Below are positions 21,131-32,853 of a stretch of DNA of 64,000 bases, one piece after another; the first letter of the stretch is position 1; every line of letters starts with the position of its first letter. The DNA lies in NCBI GenBank assembly GCA_905147135.1, contig LR990050.1:17854001-17918000 (forward strand), given 5' to 3'. Source of the stretch: Blastobasis lacticolella. Taxonomy: Eukaryota; Arthropoda; Insecta; Lepidoptera; Blastobasidae. The position numbers and the translations under genes are program-made. Under the pieces are notes generated by a model. It had not been told where the DNA came from and did no database searches. It saw only the letters and a list, made by a program, of their open reading frames with translations.

Positions 21131-21478
21131 TTATTGTGCACAATAAATAGTATACAAAATAGACATACAGAAAAAATCACAACAGGTACAGCTTATTTCT
21201 AAAGAAATTATTATTACTTTATTCGCATCTGACGCATACAGCGTTTGAACTGGCCTCGAACAAGTCCTTCTAGTACAAGTTTTAGGGCACGCCGAGCATG
21301 AAACGAGGTGGTCCATAGTTTGCGGAGAAATGCCACAGTCGCACTGAGAACTGTCATTTGTATATCCCCACCTAAAGAGATTCTCTTTGCATCGGCCCAC
21401 CTGGGTTCGCAGCCTATTTAACGCCTTCCAGGTTGGCCACGGAAGCTTGTTTCCGGGTGGGAGCTTTTCAGTAGGAGG
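21131..21478 (-). pseudogene. LINE polymerase C-terminal (zinc-knuckle-like CxC...H...C) remnant
   Basis: The minus strand reads LPPGNKLPWPTWKALNRLRT, QVGRCKENLFRWGY, then SSQCDCGISPQTMDHLVSC and CPKTCT. A Trp...Leu...R...R..GRC segment followed by CxCG....TxxHLxxC is the classic C terminus of many insect LINE polymerases. The frame then degenerates. Different family from the neighbours at 19.9 and 22.6 kb. Confidence 0.75.
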
Positions 21479-21582
21479 GATAAAAGCGGGATTGGAAATA
21501 CTGCAGTGTGAGCTCGCTATTCAGACGATGTGCTTTCTCTGCTCTCTCGCTACATGTTCTCCGTTCTATCAAAAGTAGGCTA

Positions 21583-21775
21583 CGGGTTTATGTCGTACAG
21601 TAGCCAAACAGGCAAGGGGGCCCCCTGATGGAAAATGGCTGCTACATGTAGACATTACCACCAGGGGTATCGCCAATGTATTGCCGACTTCTGCTCTGGT
21701 AGCAAAAACGCAAATGACCCTCCACTGCCAAAGCCGCGGTTCCCCAAATCCTCATCCCGTGGAGCACTGAAAACT
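21583..21775 (-). mobile_element. Tail-C retroelement 3' end
   Basis: Inverted tail-C: ccaaacaggcaagggggccc, gatggaaaatggc, then ctctggtagcaaaaa and ccactgccaaagccgcggtt. Matches 47690-47905 read backwards. The adjoining A run is degraded. Confidence 0.7.
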
Positions 21776-22544
21776 TAATTCACCGTCAGATTTTCAATAC
21801 AATATCTGAAGTACCATCAGACAGGCCGTAAGCTTGTTTGTCGCCTATGTAGTATTATTTGGCAGTCAGGTGGCTCCAATCCGAACTGGATATTCCGCTA
21901 TACCCTAGCTTTCTTGCAAGGCATGCCTGGTCGTATCTGGTGTGCCTTACATTCGTATGACACGCAAGTATGCAAGCGGTTGGTTCTATGTATAATCTAT
22001 TTTTCGGACACTACACCTGTCCGACTTCGCTGTCTTTATATATTAAACACTTCATAGAAGCCCGATATAATGAAATACTAATGAGGTACCTACTGCACAA
22101 CATAGTTAATTTACTACTGATAGAGTATAAACATACGTTTTATGTTTTTTTACATTCGCCTTCAGAAACTCCACAAAAGTTACAGATTTGCATCAATAAA
22201 AACAAAATAACAAGCAACCAGCACTCGACCTACTAACTCTTTGCTCCCAAAAGAGTCCAAGCTACCGGAGTGCAATATAATTTCATCAAATTCGTATTTC
22301 GCAAATGAAATATCAAGGGGGAGGTAACTCGGAGCCCGACCGGTGACGTAAACTTTTATTAATAAAAGAATAAGTAACTGTAGGCGCAGAAATGGCTTCA
22401 AACATCCGGCTGGCGACGTGGGAATAATAAAATGGAGTAAGCGAAATTGATGGGCCTGCAGTCTTAAGGTTCTGCGTGGGTAGCGACTTTTACCGAGTTT
22501 TCACCTGAGCTTTAATCGCGTAATGGCGTTATTGCATTATCTGT
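21776..22544. other. Non-coding stretch
   Basis: Nothing recognised; the open stretches at 21970-22236 and 22180-22401 lack motifs. Confidence 0.35.
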
Positions 22545-22610
22545 GCTAGAACCATTATCTACACTAATATTTTAAAGAGAATATATTTGAATACTTATTA
22601 TAAAAATATG
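22545..22610 (+). repeat. Repeat H, left part, interrupted by a LINE
   Basis: ctagaaccattatctacact and aatattttaaagagaa parallel ctagaaaaattatctacact and aacattttacagagaa at 24026-24061. The sequence ends at atatg (22606-22610), the target site of the LINE insertion. Confidence 0.55.
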
Positions 22611-23837
22611 TTTTTTTTTTTTTTTTTTATTAATAATAGCCTTGCATTTGACCTCAACTCACCTGATGGAAAGCGACGATGAGGTCGAAGATGTAGCATG
22701 CGTGCCTAGAAGATACCTATTCACTCTTGATTTGAAGACCCCAAGGTTATTATACGTATCGGGGAACAATGACTCAGGTAGAGAGTTCCAGTCCTTTGCA
22801 GTGCGCAAAGTTGATGCAAAACGCTTAGTACGAGATGGTGGGACATCTACCATAAATGCATGACGATTTCTTGTCCCCCTCGTTGTTCGATGATAAAAAG
22901 GGCATGATGGAACAAGGTTGTGGAACTCCTGGGAGCACTCACCGAGGTGAATTCGATAAAAGACCGACAAGCCGGCTACTCTACGACGGTGTCCCCAGAC
23001 CCAGAAGGCGAAACTCGACAAGCGAATCATCACCAATCACTCTTTTGGCACGTCTGTCGATAGAGTCAAGAGCTTCTAGCTGATACTTGGCGGACCCATC
23101 CCAAAGGTGACCACAGTACTCCATACATGACCGGACTTGTGCTTGGTATACATTTAAAAGCTGTCCAGGTGTGAAGTACTTCCTCACCCTGGCGAGGACT
23201 CCAAGCTTTTTCGAAGCCAATTGGGCTCTTGACTCAACATGTGGTCCAAAGTTTAGGTCTGGTTATAGGGTAACACCAAGCAGCTCCAGCTTGTCGGCCA
23301 AAGGCAACGACTCACCTCGGAAAGACGGTGTTAGGTGGAAAGGGCTACGTTTTGATGAGAAGAGACATGCCTGGGTCTTAAAAGAATTAAACCTGACCAG
23401 GTTGGCTTCACCCCAGTCTGCCACAGCCTTCAGGGTCTCATTGATGCGCTTTAGTAGTGCCTCTCTACTGGCCCGGACCTGAGCCCCACTAGCTCACGCG
23501 CTCGATAGGTACCTCTCTACAACAGTGCTATCATCTGCGTACCCAAGAATGCCGGGCTTTAGCAAATCGTTAATGTGGAGCAAGAAAAGTGTTGCAGAGA
23601 GGACGGATCCCTGAGGTACACCGGCATCAATTGGCATTGTGTCGGATGCTTGACCCTCGACTACCACACGAAGCGATCGATCTTTCAGGAAATCAGCTAT
23701 CCAGGTACAATAGCTGGGAGATAGTCCGTATGCAGGAAGCTTGCTTATCAGGCTGTCATGCCATACCCGGTCGAAAGCTTTGGAAATATCCAAGGACACA
23801 GCTAATGCTTCACCGTGGTTCTCCACGGCTTCACTCC
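22611..23837 (-). pseudogene. Jockey-like LINE, 5'-truncated, with poly(A) and target duplication
   Basis: Read on the minus strand from 23837. The reverse transcriptase core has LDISKAFDRVWHD, GVPQGSVLSATLF and GYADDSTV, breaking near 23494. In other frames come KKLGVLARVRKYFTPGQLL, SCMEYCGHLW and AKRVIGDD (23220-22981), then FASTLRTAKDWNSLPESLFP and FKSRVNRYLLGTHATSS, ending at 22659. A short UTR and an A run (T 22611-22628 on plus) complete it. The 5-bp repeat atatg (22606-22610 and 23838-23842) is the target duplication, so both ends are exact. Frameshifts make it dead, yet the catalytic motifs are preserved. Confidence 0.9.
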
Positions 23838-24085
23838 ATATGTTCCGGGTTTCCTACCGCGTGCCATTGTACCTACATATTTTAAAAACCATGTGATAAT
23901 GGCCCTGATCGATTAAAACACTATGTTAAAGATTTGATTGTTTGTTAATAATGGATAAACTGTAAAATTATTTAACCGATTAAAACAATAGTTTCACTCA
24001 TAGAAAGTTAGATAGAAATCTGTACTAGAAAAATTATCTACACTAACATTTTACAGAGAAAACATTACACGTTTTAAAAGTTTCA
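23838..24085 (+). repeat. Repeat H copy
   Basis: atgttccgggtttcctaccg, then gattaaaacactatgttaaa, attgtttgttaataatgg and ttatctacactaacatttta. Shares these blocks with 24303-24560. The LINE at 22611 inserted at its left edge. Confidence 0.65.
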
Positions 24086-24302
24086 TAAAAACTACAGTTA
24101 ACACAAATTAATTTAAAAAAAAGCTTCGTCCAAACTGAGGGTAGATATTCCAACTTACGACAAAGAAGAGGAACAAAAACCCAGCAACGTGATTGCGCAT
24201 AAGGCACTGTCAAATCATTAAATAATTATTGAAACACCTCTCCCCAATTAGCAACGCGTTCAAACGTACCCATTATTGATCTACATTGCCACGTTATATC
24301 GC
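24086..24302. other. Spacer between repeat H copies
   Basis: AT-rich, unrecognised. Confidence 0.3.
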
Positions 24303-24560
24303 CAGCTATATGTTCCGGGTTTCCTACTACGTACCTTTACATATTTTAAAATATGTTACGGCTTTAATACCGCGCACCCTTGTACAATTTTAAATATGTA
24401 ATAATCACCGCGATAGTTTAAAAGACTATGTAGTTTATGTATAAAGATTTTATTGTTTGTTAGTAATGAAGAAACCGAAAAAGGACTCAACCGATTTTCA
24501 TAAAAGTTTCATTAGTAGAGCTACATTATCCAGAACTAACATAGACTACTTTATATCGAT
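24303..24560 (+). repeat. Repeat H copy
   Basis: atgttccgggtttcctacta, then accgcgatagtttaaaagac, attgtttgttagtaatgaag and aaccgattttcataaaagtt. The last block (response to a diverged 'accgatttt' word) resembles the bodies of non-autonomous lepidopteran DNA elements. Confidence 0.6.
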
Positions 24561-25484
24561 AGCTATGAAAACAATTTTTCTACCTATTCTGCGGCCTTAG
24601 CCAAGAGGTTGCGTTAATCTACAATCATTAATCTACAATCGTTTGTGGTAGAAAAAATGTATGGGATTTGACATAAGCTAACGTTATCTGACATAAGCTG
24701 TTTGTGGTAGAAATTCTTGGTCCATAGACAATTCACGTACTTTCGGTGTACAAAGGAGGCGGATTGGCGGATGATCCTACACAATCAGAGTCAATGTAGA
24801 TGTTGGTAGAAATAGTCGAACTTCGAGCTGTCAATTTTCTACCATACGCATCACGCAAGCGGAGCTGTCAAAGATGGCTAGACCAGCTGGCCCCGCAAGA
24901 GTGCGGATGACCACATGACCACAGATTGATTGCTCGTCATTTCTTTTTCATAAATATTTATTTTTTACGGTTCTGGACTCAAGTTCTTTTGAGCCGTGAA
25001 TGATCATGTCACGTACATGAATAGAACGAACCGTTGCTGGCTCGATGATGCCGAGGCGCATAGGTATTCATTATTAATTAATATTGTTAAAGTTTGAAAA
25101 TGATATATTATGTTTATGACGTTTGAAAGATGATGCTATCCTATTCAAGCTGCAAATTATAGTGGGTTCATTCTCATACGTCAAAAAATTAGTAAACATC
25201 TTAAATACATTACATTAAAACTTTGTCTTGCTTTAATTAGCTGAAACTTAAATCTAATTTATATAAAAATGTACAAAAGCGCTGACTCAAATAAGCTTTT
25301 GTGGTTACCGCAGCTCTGTGAAATATTGTTGAATAAAGCTCAGGGAAACTAAAATTCTAAAGTTTTTATGTACCACGTGGAGAGTGCGGTATGTGGGATT
25401 TTACTATGTATGTTTATTTAACCGTGAAGGGAAAGAAATGGGTATTTCTATACCCATAGGTAGGTAGGATAGGTAGGGGTGGGT
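24561..25484. other. Non-coding stretch
   Basis: Holds a short local duplication (attaatctacaatc at 24612 and 24627; gtttgtggtagaaa at 24643 and 24700). No gene recognised. Confidence 0.35.
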
Positions 25485-25946
25485 AGTTCTATGTATAATA
25501 AGTATGTATTTAAAAGTATATAAGTAGTCACATTTTAAGGGTATGTTCCGGGTTTCCTACCGCGTACCTTTGTTGACGAGAAGCCCGATATTTCGACACA
25601 GTTGCATGCATCATGGTCAAGGGACGACTACCCGAAGTCGATCTACCCGCTTTCGCACAGGTTTTTTGCTACTACTGGAACTCGAACTCACTTTTAAGAC
25701 ACGGCACACTACACTGACCGTATCACTAACTAAACGTGGAGTGTAGTGTGGTTCAGTAGATAACACCCGTGGGTTATGAAACTCCATCTAGCCATCCAGC
25801 ATAATAACCGCGATAATTTAAAACATTATGTTATATAAGTAGTTTATCAGTTATCTAGCACCCATAACACAAGCTGTGCTTACTTTGGGGCTAGATGGCG
25901 ATGTGTGAATTTATCCACGATTATTTATTTTATTTATTTTTATTTG
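25485..25946 (+). mobile_element. SINE-B, 5'-truncated, split by a 303-bp insertion
   Basis: Left part 25485-25528 (ttctatgtataataagtatg to ataagtagt), right part 25832-25946 (tatcagttatctagcaccca to the ATTT tail). The 12-bp repeat tatataagtagt at 25517-25528 and 25832-25843 is a target duplication of the insert at 25529-25831. Confidence 0.85.
25529..25831 (-). mobile_element. 303-bp retroposon insert sharing repeat H ends
   Basis: The ends carry repeat H blocks (gttccgggtttcctaccgcg on the left, aaccgcgataatttaaaaca on the right). The middle (gaagcccgatatttcgacac, tgcatcatggtcaagggacg) is absent from the other H copies. The 12-bp target duplication argues for a retroposed sequence. Read on the minus strand, the right-to-left order (gaaatatcgggcttctcgtc then ggtaggaaacccggaacata) is one I associate with a lepidopteran LINE 3' end; orientation is inferred. 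Confidence 0.6.
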
Positions 25947-26159
25947 CCGGGTGTTACACAAATTATATTATTTGATACAATTTACCGGGGGTAGGACACT
26001 ATCAAGCCTTAGATGTACACGATTTCTGCACGATTTTTCCAAAATGTTTATGCAATTTTGGTTTCACGCGATACCTACATAGTCACCGCTCAATTATTCT
26101 TGGATTCAGATCGGATATAGTATGGTAGCACCGTTCTTTAATCGCATAGATTTCAATAA

Positions 26160-26416
26160 AATAACTAAATAAAATGCTAGTACAATTCACACAGCGCTAT
26201 ATAGTCCCAAAGTAAGTAAAGCTTGTATTATGGGTGCCAGAAAACTGATAAACTAATTATGTATTTTTAAATACATACTTATTACCTATACATGTAACAC
26301 TCAGACCCGTTACAGAAATTGAAATTCATCTTTTAAATTTGTGCCCAGCCGGAAATCGAACCCAAGGCCTCTGCGTAGCAGACAATGTTTACCAACGGAA
26401 ACACTCAGGTCGTCCA
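26160..26416 (-). mobile_element. SINE-B, full length, diverged
   Basis: All blocks are present but altered: gcgctatatagtcccaaagt for the usual gcgccatctagccccaaact, and a damaged head (cagccggaaatcgaacccaa). An older copy than 3641. Confidence 0.8.
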
Positions 26417-27135
26417 TGAAGGCACAAAGAGAAAATCCTAAACAACTGTTTAAACAAAGTCTGTATAACGGGTTTTTAAATTAAATTATCTATAAAAAGG
26501 CCAGACATAAAAAACACGCTACACAAAGTTTCCAACTATTCCGTTGTCCGCACACGGACTTCAACTTTTGAGCGAACTCGCTAACACATCGCTTAAAATT
26601 CTGTATACCGTTAAAACTTTATTAGGTATGGAAGTAGGTATAATGGCTGAAACGGCCCACTGTGCGGGCCTAGGCGTGTTATTAAAATTCTCGCACCGAA
26701 CGTTCAAACCATAACAATATTTCCGAGCCAGTAGCCCGGAAGGAAAAACTGCGCCTAAATGGATGGATTTGGCATATTTTATGATAATATTAAGACGTAC
26801 AAACGGGCCGAGGAATTTCCGGGGCTCTTATAATCACCAAGTTGAACATGACACGGCTTGGGAAGTGAAAAATTGTCGCTTCGCGCTTGGCATCTTTTCG
26901 GAGGTTTTCGCAGTATTCTCGACGTAGATTAGCTTTTTCCAGAATAATGATGTCTGATCTGCCGTAACTGACATAAGCAGAGGTGTCGTGGGTTAATATA
27001 CACCGAATATTCCTTTTTTATTTTCTTGTATCAAGGCACATAGAAACGTATGTGGAGGTTCATTACCAACTGTTATTGTGTGAAGACTATGCCAATGAAT
27101 ACTGGACTATGAATTAATCTTCTATTAATATTCAT
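26417..27135. other. Non-coding stretch
   Basis: No gene or shared repeat recognised. Confidence 0.35.
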
Positions 27136-27398
27136 AGACGACCTGAGTGGTTCAGTTGGTCAGTCTGCCCTGCCACGCAGAGGTCCCGGCGGGTTCGATT
27201 TCCGGCCGGCAAAATTGAAATGATGAATTTTAATTTCTGCTACGGGTCTGGATGTTGTATGTTTAATAAGTACGTATTTAAAAATGTATAAGAAGTTTAT
27301 TAGTTTTCTGGCAACCATAACACAAGCTTTGCTCGCTTTGTACCTAGGTGGCGCTGTGTGAATTGTCCAAGCATGTTTATTTATTTATATTTATATTA
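27136..27398 (+). mobile_element. SINE-B, full length, diverged
   Basis: Head acgacctgagtggttcagtt, B box ggttcgatttcc, body aattttaatttctgctacgg and ggtggcgctgtgtgaatt, tail tttatttatttatatttat. The A-arm to anticodon region is shortened. Confidence 0.82.
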
Positions 27399-27571
27399 TG
27401 TCGAGGCGCAGCATGACAGGACGGGCCAAATAGAAGGCACCAAAATCTGCCGCAAAAAAATTTCCGACATGCTGTGCTCCAGCACAGTGTACGATAGTGC
27501 ATATAAAATACATACAAGCAATTTGAGAGGATTTTTAAGCTGCGCTCCGACCCGCTGCGGCCCGACATAGT
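27399..27571. mobile_element. Candidate short inverted-repeat element
   Basis: tatgtcgaggcgcagc at the left is mirrored imperfectly by gctgcggcccgacata at the right (13 of 16 bases). It directly adjoins the SINE-B tail. Only one copy was seen, so this is tentative. Confidence 0.35.
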
Positions 27572-28595
27572 ATGCTCATACCTTATACAAAAATTACGAC
27601 ATCATATTGAGATGATACTTTTCATTTCCTGCTGTTTTACTAACTCGTCGTCGATCCATGCTTCAAATTAAATTGATATTCCTTACTATCATTTTCTTTT
27701 TGTTAAAAATTAACAACATTATATTGAAACTGTGTGAAGAGTCTGTATATGAACGTCCATTACTCTGACAGCGTATCGAAAGCCGCCGAAACCAATATGG
27801 GACCCTCAGCCCACATTTTCCCATCATATCGATCCTTCCACCTCACACCTACAGAACATGTATAGCCACCATTCTCACCCCAGCCTAAAACCACGCGTTA
27901 TGTCCAAATATCACGTACAAAAAACCGACCATATCCGATTGCTTCCTGCCCCTTGTCCCTTCTCAGATTAAATTTCTTCGGGAAACGATGAGTGTCGGGA
28001 CCGCTAGGGTTAGAAGACATCTTTGGTTCGAAACTCTGGGTTTATAAAAGCTGAAATGAGCTGTTTGACTTGGGAGGTTTCTTTGTTTATGGATATCGTC
28101 CAAGAATACAGTATATTTGATCTTTCGGGAGAGATTTGTCAGGACCGACATGAAATGCGGTACGATACCCTACGGGAAAAAGTAATGTTAATATCTTTAT
28201 TAGTTTTGTTTCTTAAATTAAGATTTTTCACAATATAGGTAGGTAGATATAAAATATACATATCATAAATCTATAAAAATTATAAGTATTTTATAAAACA
28301 TATATAAAAAGAAACAAAGTATTATTATTAATATACAGGATTTTGCGCGGGAATTCGACTGCGTCGCCTAATTTCTGTATTCTGTCGTTCGTTTTGCATG
28401 CCTTATTTAAAAGAAATATATTTTAGGCAGAGTTTTATAAATGTTTCTAAGCCGACGCGTACCTACATCATAACGTTAGAGTTGTGCATTATTTTATAAT
28501 TTTAGTCGGATGAATACCAAGAAATTTTAAACAATATAAAAGTTATTATTAATTGTGTTTCCTAGCGGCGCACCTGGCGTTCAACGTGCTAAATA
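27572..28595. other. Non-coding stretch
   Basis: Open stretches at 27963-28238 on both strands are mutual shadows without motifs. Nothing else recognised. Confidence 0.35.
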
Positions 28596-28665
28596 AATAA
28601 ATAACATTAAAATAAGCTTGGACAATTTACACAGCGCCATCTAGCTCCAAAATAAGCAAAGCTTG
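28596..28665 (-). mobile_element. SINE-B 3' fragment
   Basis: AAAT-rich tail then acacagcgccatctagctcc to caaagcttg; the rest of the SINE is missing. The 32 bases 28634-28665 recur identically at 28788-28819. Confidence 0.7.
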
Positions 28666-28787
28666 ATTCGTTCAACGTCACTACATATTACAAAACAAAG
28701 TCTTTGAGCGGATTTTCGTGCGGTTTTCACCAATAGACCCGCGCAAAGCCGCGGTGTCGCTGGTGTTAAATAACTTTAATTCATACT
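28666..28787 (+). mobile_element. Helitron 3'-end-like fragment between SINE-B pieces
   Basis: acaaaacaaagtc then gcggttttcaccaatagacc and gcaaagccgcggtgtcgctg match in order the Helitron-like element at 54545-55113, including a final CTGG|T (Helitron 3' ends are CTRR before a T). Confidence 0.45.
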
Positions 28788-28819
28788 GCGCCATCTAGCT
28801 CCAAAATAAGCAAAGCTTG
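28788..28819 (-). mobile_element. Second SINE-B fragment, identical to 28634-28665
   Basis: Thirty-two identical bases (gcgccatctagctccaaaat and on to gcttg). Identity over this length suggests a recent duplication rather than two independent old SINEs. Confidence 0.7.
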
Positions 28820-29348
28820 GGTTATGACCAATATTTGCCTTGTACAGTGGTGCGCGTTTACAATCACAACGCTTTCGCCCTTCGAAGTCTGCGCGTATTC
28901 CGTTTGTATAAACATGCTCTTAAACGGTAGGAGAACAATAACTGTGGTAAAACTGATAGCCAATCCTCTCCTCTAAAGTTATCACGGGAAACCTTCAAAT
29001 CAAATTACATAATATTCATAAGACATCCACCGAACTGCCACCAATATTCGCGACCGTAATCAAACCCGGCCGCAACCCTACCGGATCGTCCGATGTAGTC
29101 AAAACGACGTGTAAAGTCAAGAGATCCGAGTGGCTCTCAGCTTGGGCGCAGTGAGCGCGAGATGTCATTACTATATGTCACTCGCACCGATTTCGAACGC
29201 CCCGAACGGCGTTAAGTCTCAAGGAGGGCAGGAGGCGGCTTCGAGACGATGGAGCACTGATTTTCTTTAATATTTTACTAGATGTTTTACTAGTCTCTGT
29301 TTACCACTACGGAAAAGCGGTATGAGGATATTGGTATATGTTAGACTT
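28820..29348. other. Non-coding stretch
   Basis: No gene or shared repeat recognised. Confidence 0.35.
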
Positions 29349-29440
29349 GCCAGGCATTTGACAGCTATCTCACCTGGTGGCAAGTGACGATGCGGCCGAA
29401 GATGGAGCATGCCTGTCTAGGAACAGCCTATACACTTTAA
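29349..29440 (-). pseudogene. Jockey-like LINE 3' terminus
   Basis: The minus strand reads RLFLDRHAPSSAASSLATR and stop, then gatagctgtcaaatgcctgg: the same end as the 16.2-kb copy. About 90 bp only. Confidence 0.75.
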
Positions 29441-32084
29441 GTATGTAGTTGCCATTTTTTTTTCACCCATATAGTTGCTCACATTTTTTTTATTTTACAT
29501 AACATGCAAAACCAGTCATTGATTTGGAAAATAGAGTATATCCATATACTACTAAAATTACAGTTTCGATTTCGACCGATTCGGTCAAAACAGCAATTTC
29601 ATATTGTATAATAAATTTAAATAATAATAAAATTAAATACTTCATTCATTTCATATTTGAAACCCTAGTAGAATATGTTTGGTATTTGCCTGTTCGCTTC
29701 AGTTGCCATTTATTATTTTAAAGGTACAGAAGAGGTATATGAAGCGCTATAACTAACAAAGTGTATTCTGAATTGAATATTTCAGTTATCAAATATCAGA
29801 ACCGTGTTTACTCGATTACGGTGGAGCCAGAAAGTCTCATTAAGTTAATAGTCTACGTATGGATGTCACTGATCAAGCAATGATGTCAGCAATCGTACGC
29901 AAATTTAGGGAAGGAGACGTAGCGGAAGTCCTAGAAGTAATTACGTCTAACAAGTCAAGGAAAATAGGGATGAACGGAGAAAGAAAACAAACTGTGCCGA
30001 CCCCAAATGAATGGCAAAACGGCAGGCAAATGAGGAAGTGAAGGAGAAAAGGAGCCGTGTAAATGAAGAAAAAAAAACAATAGCAGACGATACAGTAAAA
30101 TTTTAAGTCCGAAAGAACCGCATAGAAAAGTTTGTTTCCTCTTATTACGAGTATATTTAGAATTCCGAGAACTAATCTGGTGCTAGGGCAGTTCGGATAC
30201 CTTCGATTCCAGCGAGAAATGTTTGACGTCCACCTTTTACAAATCGCCAATAGCAGTACATATTTAAATTAAGAGAAAAAAGCAGCGGATACTTACTCGA
30301 ATCTCTTAATTGTATTGACAGAGGGCTCTCCAATTTTACCAACGATTTTCTCGTCCCCAATTCAAATAATGTTAATGGATACTTAGGATGGGATCAAAGC
30401 TCTTTACATTCTATATATTTTATTGGATAATAGGCTCTAGTGTATGCGGCTTATTCGATTTAATGACATGCTAAGTAATCAAGTTTAAGTAATATTACTT
30501 ATTAATTTATACAAAAAAATTAATACAACACCTGCAAGCGGTTACAACAGAACAGCTGTATTCGGCAACACTAAAGCTAACCCAACTTCATCAAGTAATA
30601 TCGCAAGTAATATTTTCAAGAAGCTGTTTCCAAATCTACTGAACACCAGCTTTTGACAGCTGCATTAGTACGATCCTATAACAATGCGTATACTAAATAT
30701 CTCACAGCATTCTAAGCTTCCGGAATTCGGTAAGGCACGCGAGTCCCACGACCGTCTTGAAATTGTTATTACACTCAATGTCGGCAGCATAGGTTCACCC
30801 TAGCGAGTTGTCATGTCAACCCGTAGAGGGTAGTTGAGTGGGACGCTTATTTGATTTAGTCGAACCTATACTGGTGAGGGTATTTCGCCGCAGATATAGG
30901 GCGGAGAAGCGTGTATGCTAAAACTGCTGACATGTATTTCTTGTGTGTGTTGGATTTGTATGTTATGGTTTGGGAGATTTTCAATATCCAAAATATTGGG
31001 CTTGCTTCGTTAGGTTGAATGTTATGTACTTCTATCTATTGCTAGAAAAGTATTGGTTTCCTCGTAAATGCAGAATTTCTATATGTTATTGAAATGTAGT
31101 TTAAAGAAAATCTGAATTTGCCGGTTATGACTCTTTAAATTCTTTTAAAAACCTGTATATGTCACCAATTGAAATATCATTTATAATAATTGACTGTGTA
31201 ACTAAACAGGCTTTAAACGCTTGTTAATCAGCACTTTTTATTAGAAAGACGGACTATTTTGTTTCATTTTTCATTTTGGCTCGCTGCATCATCATGTAAG
31301 TAAATTAATTACTTTTCATTTACTTGATCAATTTTTTAATAGCTAAAGAAACTACGAGGTGGAAATATGAGAGTCAACCTCTCCTCTAGCCCACATATAG
31401 TTCGTATAAGTCACCATCGACCGCAAAACTAATCTACGACGCAACTTGCGCCAGGGTACTCCAGCTATTTTACTTCACGTGGGTCTCCTTACATAAACTC
31501 TGGGAAGCTTAAGGGGCAACACTTGAAACTGCCTATAAATCACTACAAGTATTAGATATCACTTAGCGAGGCCAACATTCGTGAGGGGAATTAGAAGGTA
31601 GTTTGTCATAAAGGTGAGTCTACACGTGGCTCTTGCCAAGTTTAGCCTAATAGCTCAATTACACGGCCTCTACTCGAGTTTAGTTATTAACTTTCTTACA
31701 TTCCGCGCCATTGAGAACCTTCTCTAGTACCTACTTTTAGTGGTATTAACTTTCTTATTGTTTTCAAATTTCAGGTTTTCTAAGGTATGTAGAAAATGAT
31801 AATTGAGGTACTCTTGATATAATATTTCAAAAGGGGATTCCGAATACAATTTTGTTTTATTATATCATATTGCTTACTAGTAATCTTGGTAAAATAGAGA
31901 TCTCAGCTAGTCTGCTTTTTAGACCGATATCTAGACCTTTAGATGCTTTATGCGATGCCGGAAAGTCCGAAAGGTTACGTCAGTGAAAATGATTCAAGCT
32001 TAACTATTAAAAGGGTATAATTATCTACGTAATCATGTATGTATCTAGTGTGCAAATAAAGAGTTTCTGTATTGTATTGTATTG
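29441..32084. other. Longest stretch without recognised repeats
   Basis: About 2.6 kb in which I recognise neither a gene nor a shared repeat. A 60-codon open stretch at 29859-30041 begins MDVTDQAMMSAIVRKF and is Lys/Arg-rich at its end; it has no motif I know and an antisense frame overlaps it, so it is left uncalled. Confidence 0.35.
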
Positions 32085-32188
32085 TAGTCGTTTTTTTTTG
32101 TGTTTTACCGCAGACAAACAGGAAAACGGGCCACGTGATGGAAAGTGGTCACCGCCACCTATGGACATCAGCAACACCAGTAGTTTTC
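32085..32188 (-). mobile_element. Tail-C 3' end
   Basis: T run at 32091-32098, then gcagacaaacaggaaaacgg, gatggaaagtggtcaccgcc and atcagcaacaccag. Inverted tail-C, about 100 bp. Confidence 0.65.
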
Positions 32189-32576
32189 CTACTTAGTACA
32201 AATTACAAAGTTAGAGTCAGACCTCAAACTCAATAAGTGAATATGTTGCAAGCTGAACTATTACAATAGAATATGATTACGTACCTAGTAGTTGTCCTCT
32301 CTAAGTACCCGACAAAGGTCCAGTTTGTAATTCCATAAGAGGATACCGGAAAACCCCAACCTGTTGTGCTAGGTCCAATTTACCTATACTACTTTAAGCT
32401 CTGTTGGGTTCTGAAGTAGCTTATTGCATGTATTTGTTAACTTGTATCATGCAGTGGCATTGTCTTGGGAGGAAGCTCCTTAACTAAAAAAATATAAAGT
32501 CAATTTCTATATAGGTCAGATTCTAAGCAGAGGGATGATGTTTGTCACTGAATTGCATAAAAAATATTATTGCTGT
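32189..32576. other. Non-coding stretch
   Basis: Nothing recognised. Confidence 0.3.
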
Positions 32577-32662
32577 CTTTTTTTTAGTGCCTAGGGAGGT
32601 ACACAGGCGGACAGTCCACCTAATGGAAAGCGGCCACCGTCGTCCATTAGGCTTATAACGAA
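32577..32662 (-). mobile_element. Tail-C variant 3' end
   Basis: T run then gtgcctagggaggtacacag, cggacagtccacctaatgg and aagcggccacc. A sister variant with matching ccatcaggtgggcagtc and aggcaatataaaaa lies at 56040. Confidence 0.6.
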
Positions 32663-32684
32663 ACGCTGCTGTCAACAATTCAAT

Positions 32685-32853
32685 TCAATTTCTGTTACGG
32701 GTCTGGGTGTTCTATGTATAATAAGTATGTATTTTAAAAGTATTTAAGTAGTATATCAGTTATCTAGCACCCATAGTACAAGCTTTGCTTAGTTTGGGGC
32801 TAGATGGCGTTGTGGGAATTTGTCCACGAATATTTATTTATTTATTTAATAAT
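32685..32853 (+). mobile_element. SINE-B, 5'-truncated
   Basis: Begins at tcaatttctgttacgggtct and runs through ctagcacccatagtacaagc and gggctagatggcgttg to (TATTT)n at 32830-32849. The tRNA head is missing. Confidence 0.85.

Noticed and set aside
29859..30041. Possible small host gene (60 codons)
   Set aside because: No recognised domain, no splice or promoter support, and an overlapping antisense frame; left uncalled.
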